From: Pseudodesulfovibrio sediminis
Lineage (GTDB): Bacteria > Desulfobacterota > Desulfovibrionia > Desulfovibrionales > Desulfovibrionaceae
Direction: 5' to 3'
DNA length: 64,000 bases
NCBI RefSeq assembly: GCF_020886695.1
Contig: NZ_AP024485.1
Coordinates: 443,001 to 507,000 of the forward strand
Under the pieces are notes generated by a model, which had not been told where the DNA came from, searched no databases, and was given only the letters and a program-made list of their open reading frames with translations. Made by a program: the position numbers and the translations under genes. Position 1 is the first letter of the stretch, and every line of letters begins with the position of its first letter. Below are positions 59,714-64,000 of this stretch, piece by piece.

Positions 59714-60548
59714 TTTCTCAGAACAGGAACTCGCCACAGAATTGGCTGCACTTCAGGAAGAACTCTGTGCGTTCTCCAGTCAGTGCCCTGATTCTCCCGA
59801 GAAGAATAATGCAGTGTGGATTTTCCGGCTATGCCAAGGCATATCCACCGATGAATGGGAAAGCCTGTCAGAGAAGCATGACTTCAGGCAATGGTTAACC
59901 ATGCCCATAAACGACAATGCCTTTCCGCACCTCAAACAGTTTCAAAAGACCCTAGAGCGGTTGGCATATCAGACAGATCATGATCCTCTTACGGGGCTGG
60001 CGAACAGACGCGCTTTTGATCGTACCCTTGATATTGAAATGGAACGCTCTCGGCGGGCTAAGACACCTCTTTCGTTAGCCATCTTTGACCTGGATAACTT
60101 CAAATCAATAAACGACACCTATGGCCACCCCAAAGGTGATGAGGTTCTGGTCAAATTTGCCGAGCATTTAAAATCAGGCACCCGCCGATATGATCTAGCA
60201 GCACGCTTTGGTGGAGAAGAGTTCGCGCTGATCATGGCCGGTTCCGGCGTGGTCAGGGCAAAAAACCTGCTTGAACGACTCCTCATGGAATTCAGGCAGA
60301 TTGAATTTACTTCCCCAGATAACAAGACGATTTTCAACGTCACCTGTTCAGCTGGACTGACCTGCTTCAAGGGGATGGGGAAAATAGATGATACGCAGCT
60401 CATTGAACTGGCTGACGGTGCACTCTATGAAGCAAAATCTGCCGGCAAGAATCAGGTCAAAGTATCCCGGTTACTCTTTGTAGACAATGTACCGAATGAA
60501 ACTCTTGTACATGCAAACGAGAAGCAATTCCTGTTTGGCGGGAAATAA
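59691..60548 (+). CDS. Diguanylate cyclase (GGDEF protein)
   Basis: This 285-residue soluble protein has an N-terminal helical region of about 95 residues of no recognised family and a GGDEF domain starting at HDPLTGLANRRAFDRTL. The active site is GGEEF (residues 174-178) and the inhibitory I-site RxxD (Arg165 to Asp168) is intact, so both c-di-GMP synthesis and feedback inhibition are expected. It overlaps the prfB 3' end by 23 bases and abuts the MinD-like ATPase gene. Proximity to the latter could link it to flagellar or polar functions. Confidence 0.92.
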   Translation: MLMEKTLNFSEQELATELAALQEELCAFSSQCPDSPEKNNAVWIFRLCQGISTDEWESLSEKHDFRQWLTMPINDNAFPHLKQFQKTLERLAYQTDHDPLTGLANRRAFDRTLDIEMERSRRAKTPLSLAIFDLDNFKSINDTYGHPKGDEVLVKFAEHLKSGTRRYDLAARFGGEEFALIMAGSGVVRAKNLLERLLMEFRQIEFTSPDNKTIFNVTCSAGLTCFKGMGKIDDTQLIELADGALYEAKSAGKNQVKVSRLLFVDNVPNETLVHANEKQFLFGGK

Positions 60549-60559
60549 TGGAGAATGTC

Positions 60560-61369
60560 ATGAATAATAACAATACTCTCAGCCTCGCCATTATGAGCGG
60601 TAAGGGTGGTGTCGGAAAGACTAATATCGCCCTCAACCTGGGCTATGCCTTGCACCAGGCAAAGATGAAAGCCATCCTGATGGACTGCGATCTTGGTTTA
60701 GCCAATCTAGATGTACTGCTCGGCATTTCCCCGGAACGCAATTTACGCGACCTGCTTCAGACCGGCGTGAACGCCGAAGATGTTGTCGTTGCAATTGAAA
60801 ACGGATTCGACATGCTCCCGGCCACCAGCGGCATCCCCGAACTTGTCGAAATGGATGAAGACATGCAGGACATCCTCTTCAAGAAACTTGTTCTGCTGGC
60901 AGGTTCATATGACTTTCTGATGCTTGATCTTGGTGCTGGCATCAGTCACACAGTCCTCTCTTTTGCCGAACTCTCCCAGTTACGCATTGTGGTGGTTACT
61001 CCAGAACCGACCTCCATGACCGACAGTTATGCCATGATAAAAGTACTGGTTACGCAACATCAGGTCAAAGATTTTTTAATTGTGGTAAATCAGGCGACCA
61101 ACGCCAACGAAGCAAACCAGACTTTTGAGCGACTAGCCGCTGCTTGCAAGAATTTTCTTGATATCGATCTGATGAATCTCGGATTTGTTCATCAGGATCA
61201 GACACTTGTTGAGTCTGTTCGCAGGCAGACGCCCCTTATGAAATTTGCTCCGGATGCCCCTGCCAGCAAGGACATTCGCGGGTTAGCCAAGAAGATAATG
61301 CGCTATCGGGAAGATAATCTTGAACGCATTGCAGGAAGACCAATCCTGAAGAATTTCCCTAGTGAATGA
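60560..61369 (+). CDS. MinD/ParA-type ATPase, FlhG-like
   Basis: A deviant-Walker ATPase of about 269 residues: SGKGGVGKTNIALNLGYAL (P-loop with signature Lys15), DCDLGLANLDVLLG and LDLGAGIS. The C-terminal part includes FVHQDQTLVESVRRQTPLM, a stretch common in FlhG/FleN proteins that set flagellar number, though no flhF is nearby. An alternative ATG at 60548 overlaps the upstream stop. The one at 60560 has a GGAG site six bases upstream and is preferred. No membrane-targeting helix like that of MinD is obvious at the C-terminus. Confidence 0.82.
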   Translation: MNNNNTLSLAIMSGKGGVGKTNIALNLGYALHQAKMKAILMDCDLGLANLDVLLGISPERNLRDLLQTGVNAEDVVVAIENGFDMLPATSGIPELVEMDEDMQDILFKKLVLLAGSYDFLMLDLGAGISHTVLSFAELSQLRIVVVTPEPTSMTDSYAMIKVLVTQHQVKDFLIVVNQATNANEANQTFERLAAACKNFLDIDLMNLGFVHQDQTLVESVRRQTPLMKFAPDAPASKDIRGLAKKIMRYREDNLERIAGRPILKNFPSE

Positions 61370-61387
61370 AAAAGTCCAATTTTGGGG

Positions 61388-61417
61388 TTGACGAAAAGAG
61401 TCATTTTTCGGCATAGT
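61388..61417 (+). promoter_or_regulatory. Sigma-70-type promoter for the second HU-like gene
   Basis: TTGACG (61388-61393), an 18-bp spacer and CATAGT (61412-61417), about 90 bases before the HU-like gene. The leader contains a bulged hairpin around 61454-61484. Confidence 0.5.
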
Positions 61418-61506
61418 TAGTGAGAATTTAGGAACTAATATTTTTCTTGTTCCCCTACAGGACACATTTTGAACCTGTGGGTAACTCTTTTTTTCAGGGG
61501 GAAACC

Positions 61507-61782
61507 ATGAATAAGAGCGAATTGATCAAGGCTCTGTCAGAACAGAAGAAAATGCATGTGGACGAAGCCACCAAAGTTGTCGGAGCCTTTGTTGATTCTG
61601 TCAAAGAGGCTCTTCTCCGCGGCGATCGTGTTGAGATCAGAGGCTTTGGCAGTTTCAAGATAAAGGATTATGAAGGCTATACCGGACGTAATCCGAAATC
61701 TGGTACTGTCGTTCAGGTCAGGCCCAAAAAGCTTCCTTTCTTCCGTCCTGGTAAAGAGCTGAAAGAATTTATAAACCAATAG
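61507..61782 (+). CDS. HU/IHF family DNA-binding protein
   Basis: This 91-residue histone-like protein starts NKSELIKALSEQKKMHVDEATKVVGAFV, with the arm signature GFGSFKIKDYEGYTGRNPKSG and the ending LPFFRPGKELKEFIN. It is diverged from the HU at 48.4 kb and is not clearly HU or IHF. An AGGGGG ribosome site nearby supports the start at 61507. It precedes the UshA-like selenoprotein gene by one base. Confidence 0.92.
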   Translation: MNKSELIKALSEQKKMHVDEATKVVGAFVDSVKEALLRGDRVEIRGFGSFKIKDYEGYTGRNPKSGTVVQVRPKKLPFFRPGKELKEFINQ

Positions 61783-61783
61783 A

Positions 61784-62644
61784 ATGAGACGGTTTTTCTA
61801 CTGCCTTATTGTGGCAGTTGCTTTTGTCGTATGCGGTTCAGCCCATGCGGAACAGACTGTTCTGACCATTCTTTACTCGGCAAATACGTTTGGCACGGTG
61901 CGGCCATGTCCATCATGAGGGGGAAAAACCCTTGGTGGCGTGGCCCGGCGGGCCACGTATTTTTTTGACGTGCAGAACCCATCATCACCCCAGATAATTG
62001 TATCCGGTGGCTTTGAGTACAAGCGTCCTGAGTCTCGATCTCCCGAATCCAGCACATTACAATCATTAGCAAAAGCATATGACAGAATGGGCTACAAAAT
62101 TGGCATGTTGTCAAATGAGGAAGCAGAGACATTAAAGGATGCCGGCATCACGCCCCCTCAATGGCAGAGTACGGCCGAGAGAGTGCCCTACTCGATCATC
62201 AGAACGGAATCGGGTGACGATATCGGATTCATACGTTTTCCCAGTCTCCCCAAAGGGGTTGATATTCCATCTGCAAGAGTAATAGAGGAAATATCAAAGA
62301 CTATCGAAAGAGAACAACCACATGTTCGCCTTGTTGTCGCCCTTTCTGATTGGGGATGGATCGGAGAACAGAAGTACCTTCAAAAAAATCCACAAGTTGT
62401 ACCGGATTTTCTTTTAGGGAGCGGAATAGGTTCAGGTATTAACGGACGACCACTGGCTGATGGACGCTGCGTCTGGGTACGTCCGTATGATCGAGGACGA
62501 AGTGTCGCCAAAATCGAAATTTTTTCCTGGCCAAATCGTAAAAATCCAATTGCCTGGCAAGGCGCGAAGAACTATAAGACGAGTTCAATCGGATTGAACG
62601 ACACATACAAGAGCAATCCAGAAGTAGAAGCGATATTCCAGTAG
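61784..62644 (+). CDS. UshA-like exported selenoprotein (in-frame UGA as selenocysteine)
   Basis: One continuous frame of 287 codons is interrupted only by TGA at codon 45 (61916-61918). The N-terminus is a signal peptide (RRFFYCLIVAVAFVVCGSAHA). LTILYSANTFGTVRPCPS then leads to the UGA and GGKTLGGVARRATYFFDVQ, which resembles the start of 5'-nucleotidase/UshA metallophosphoesterases. Cys42-Pro-Ser-Sec45 would be a CxxU redox motif. A stem-loop lies 20 bases after the UGA. The remainder (with VPDFLLGSGIGSGINGRP) is degenerate for catalysis. An alternative is a nonsense-mutated pseudogene, but no other lesion is present. A GTG start at 61940 would remove the signal peptide and is less likely. 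Confidence 0.75.
61939..61957 (+). promoter_or_regulatory. Candidate bacterial SECIS stem-loop
   Basis: An eight-bp CGTGGCCC/GGGCCACG stem with a GGC loop starts 20 bases after the UGA. The loop, 28 to 30 bases from the UGA and beginning with G, fits bacterial SECIS rules. A run of seven T follows two bases after the stem, so it also resembles a terminator. Confidence 0.6.
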
Positions 62645-62686
62645 CGCCTACTTTCGAAGAATAATTAACTGCAGAAGGAGATGACA

Positions 62687-63571
62687 ATGGAATTCAGAGG
62701 AGCCTTTACCGCCCTCTCGACGCCATTCACCGCTGACGGTGAAATTGATGAAGCGAACTTTCGCGACTTCATTGAATGGCAAATCGAACAGGGAATTGAT
62801 GGGTTGGTGCCTTGTGGCACTACAGGCGAAGCAGCGACCATGTCCCACTCAGAACAGGGGCGCATCATCAAAATTGCCGTTGAACAGGCCAAAGGACGTG
62901 TCCCCGTCATTGCCGGCGCTGGTTCAAATTCCACCAAAGAGGCCATTGAGCTGACCAAGATGGCCAAAGAAGCCGGGGCGGATGCGGCGCTTCAGATTAC
63001 GCCTTACTACAATAAACCCACTCCTGGTGGTCTGGTAGAGCACTTCAAGGCTATCGCCAAAGAAGCATCCATGCCTATCGTTCTGTACAATGTTCCTGGG
63101 CGCACCGGACTGAACTGCCTTCCGGCTCACCTCAAGGCCATTGTCGATGCCGTACCAGAAGTTGTCGCTATCAAGGAAGCCACTGGCAACCTGAGCCAGG
63201 CAGCACAGGTCATTGAGGAATGCGGCAAGAACTTCAATCTCATGTCAGGTGATGATTTTACCGTGCTGCCTCTCCTCGCTGTCGGTGGATGTGGCGTCAT
63301 CTCAGTTACTTCAAACATCATGCCTGCTGCCATGAGCAATATGTGCAAGGCCTTCTTTGACAAAGATCATGAAAAAGCCATTGACCTGAGTCTGCTTATG
63401 GCTCCGGTAAACCGCGCCATGTTCTTGGAAACAAATCCCATTCCGGTCAAAACTTCTTTGAAAATGATGGGTATTTTTAAAGAAGCAACTTTCCGTCTGC
63501 CCATCGTTCCCCTGCAGGAAGAAAACAAACCCAAACTGGAAGCTGTCCTCAAGACCGCTGGTGTTTTGTAA
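62687..63571 (+). CDS. dapA: 4-hydroxy-tetrahydrodipicolinate synthase
   Basis: This 294-residue class I aldolase condenses pyruvate and aspartate semialdehyde in lysine and diaminopimelate synthesis. The Schiff-base lysine is Lys163 in VVAIKEATGN. The active-site Tyr is in VLYNVPGRTG, and VPCGTTGEAATMSHSE is the pyruvate-binding loop. The AAGGAG site sits six bases before the ATG at 62687. The in-frame ATG at 62681 immediately abuts that site and is too close. It shares a strand with the HU-like and UshA-like genes and ends at two terminators. Confidence 0.96.
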   Translation: MEFRGAFTALSTPFTADGEIDEANFRDFIEWQIEQGIDGLVPCGTTGEAATMSHSEQGRIIKIAVEQAKGRVPVIAGAGSNSTKEAIELTKMAKEAGADAALQITPYYNKPTPGGLVEHFKAIAKEASMPIVLYNVPGRTGLNCLPAHLKAIVDAVPEVVAIKEATGNLSQAAQVIEECGKNFNLMSGDDFTVLPLLAVGGCGVISVTSNIMPAAMSNMCKAFFDKDHEKAIDLSLLMAPVNRAMFLETNPIPVKTSLKMMGIFKEATFRLPIVPLQEENKPKLEAVLKTAGVL

Positions 63572-63576
63572 ATATA

Positions 63577-63605
63577 AAAGCCCCTGTTTTAACAGGGGCT
63601 TTTTC
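63577..63605 (+). terminator. Intrinsic terminator after dapA
   Basis: A 12-bp AAAGCCCCTGTT/AACAGGGGCTTT stem is followed by T residues. Confidence 0.9.
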
Positions 63606-63615
63606 GTCATCTCCG

Positions 63616-63645
63616 AAAGGGACGGTCAATTGACCGTCCCTTTTT
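63616..63645 (+). terminator. Second, symmetrical terminator between dapA and ppaC
   Basis: A near-perfect 28-base palindrome (AAAGGGACGGTCAA and its complement) with a T-run on the plus side and three A on the other. It could stop transcription from either direction. Confidence 0.7.
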
Positions 63646-63737
63646 ATTTGATATTGTCGTGATTGGAAAGCTGACATGCGTGATTTCGTAACCGATTGAA
63701 TACCATGTCGCACACGTTCATCTTGAATTGAAGACGC

Positions 63738-63768
63738 AAAAAAGCCCGCCAGCACAACGCTGACGGGC
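63738..63768 (-). terminator. Intrinsic terminator after ppaC
   Basis: A GCCCG-CAGC/GCTG-CGGGC stem with one mismatch, followed on the minus strand by six T. Confidence 0.82.
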
Positions 63769-63802
63769 CGATACTTTGCGCTAATCAATCAGATCGCTTC
63801 AA

Positions 63803-64000
63803 CTAGGCTTCGAAAGCCTTGATGAAGTTCGGGGCAACCTGTTTCTTACGGCTCATGACGCCATCAAGGTAAACAGGAGCACCATCGGTAGCAACACCGA
63901 AAGCCTTCTCAACGACAGAGGTGTCGTCAGAAGCGATGAGCATTTCGGAGCCTTCTTTCATGATGTCGGTCAGCAGCAGGAAAACGGAGTGACGGCCGTC
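63803..64000 (-). CDS. ppaC: Manganese-dependent inorganic pyrophosphatase, 3' part
   Basis: The last 65 codons of a gene that continues beyond the window edge. The visible protein contains SVFLLLTDIMKEGSEMLIA and DTSVVEKAFG and ends in GVMSRKKQVAPNFIKAFEA. The S-R-K-K-Q active-site stretch and the ending are diagnostic of family II (DHH-type) pyrophosphatases, which hydrolyse pyrophosphate released by biosynthesis and by sulfate activation. In sulfate reducers this reaction pulls ATP sulfurylase forward. Confidence 0.9.
   Translation of the reverse strand, partial: DGRHSVFLLLTDIMKEGSEMLIASDDTSVVEKAFGVATDGAPVYLDGVMSRKKQVAPNFIKAFEA

Noticed and set aside
61940-62644. A GTG-initiated 234-residue version of the UshA-like protein
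   Set aside because: It starts inside the stem-loop, lacks a ribosome site and drops the signal peptide, although the same frame continues upstream through a single TGA.
1-64000. Mobile elements, CRISPR arrays, tRNA or rRNA genes
   Set aside because: I looked for transposase-like proteins, regularly spaced repeats and cloverleaf or rRNA sequence in the gaps and saw none; the gaps are short and explained by promoters and terminators.

Overview
The window reads as one stretch of chromosome from a sulfate-reducing deltaproteobacterium of the Desulfovibrionaceae, probably close to Pseudodesulfovibrio. This is an inference from several signs: an adenylate kinase with the Cys-X5-His-X15-Cys-X2-Cys metal site known from Desulfovibrio gigas, a split archaeal-type glutamate synthase, a PxxKW cysteine-rich protein, a siroheme/glutamyl-tRNA reductase/CcsA cluster, a probable selenoprotein, and moderate GC with short intergenic gaps. 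I see no rRNA, tRNA, CRISPR array, insertion sequence or prophage.

Layout. 1-7.8 kb (+): lapA (cut by the window edge), lapB, mutS, a lipoprotein, lysA, rsmE, rarA. 7.9-10.4 kb (-): two glycosyltransferases. 10.5-15.5 kb (+): siroheme synthase, ccsA, hemA, an unknown 115-residue protein, tilS, adk. 15.7-24.1 kb (-): a five-gene split glutamate synthase set followed by yajC-secD-secF. 24.4-26.3 kb (+): a phenylalanine-rich leader peptide and a three-segment attenuator, then a 44-residue membrane protein and a sodium:solute symporter. 26.4-33.7 kb (+): dut, argD, a small unknown, prmA, a MagIII-type DNA glycosylase, and an envC-ctpA-divergent polysaccharide deacetylase trio. 34-40.6 kb (+): fliM behind a long AT-rich leader, a TrpXYZ-type ABC transporter, ndk, proC, a histidine kinase. 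40.6-49.7 kb (-): cbiB, the macromolecular synthesis operon rpsU-yqeY-mutS2-dnaG-rpoD, hupB with a 57-residue membrane protein, and rsmA. 49.8-63.6 kb (+): apt-mtnP-mtaD, a PxxKW protein, an M20 hydrolase, mnmG, corC, lnt, prfB (programmed frameshift), a diguanylate cyclase, a MinD/FlhG-like ATPase, a second HU-like protein, a UshA-like gene with an in-frame UGA, and dapA. The window ends in the 3' part of ppaC (-).

Most of the content is housekeeping. The least ordinary items are (1) a complete phenylalanine-type transcription attenuator (leader peptide with 9 Phe in 29 codons, pause hairpin, 12-bp antiterminator, 13-bp terminator) in front of a small-subunit/symporter pair, which suggests that a transporter is controlled by charged tRNA-Phe; (2) a UshA-like open frame interrupted only by TGA, in a Cys-Pro-Ser-UGA context, with a stem-loop at SECIS distance; (3) two small membrane-protein genes of 44 and 57 codons; and (4) palindromic operator candidates in the promoters of the methylthioadenosine salvage operon and the PxxKW gene.
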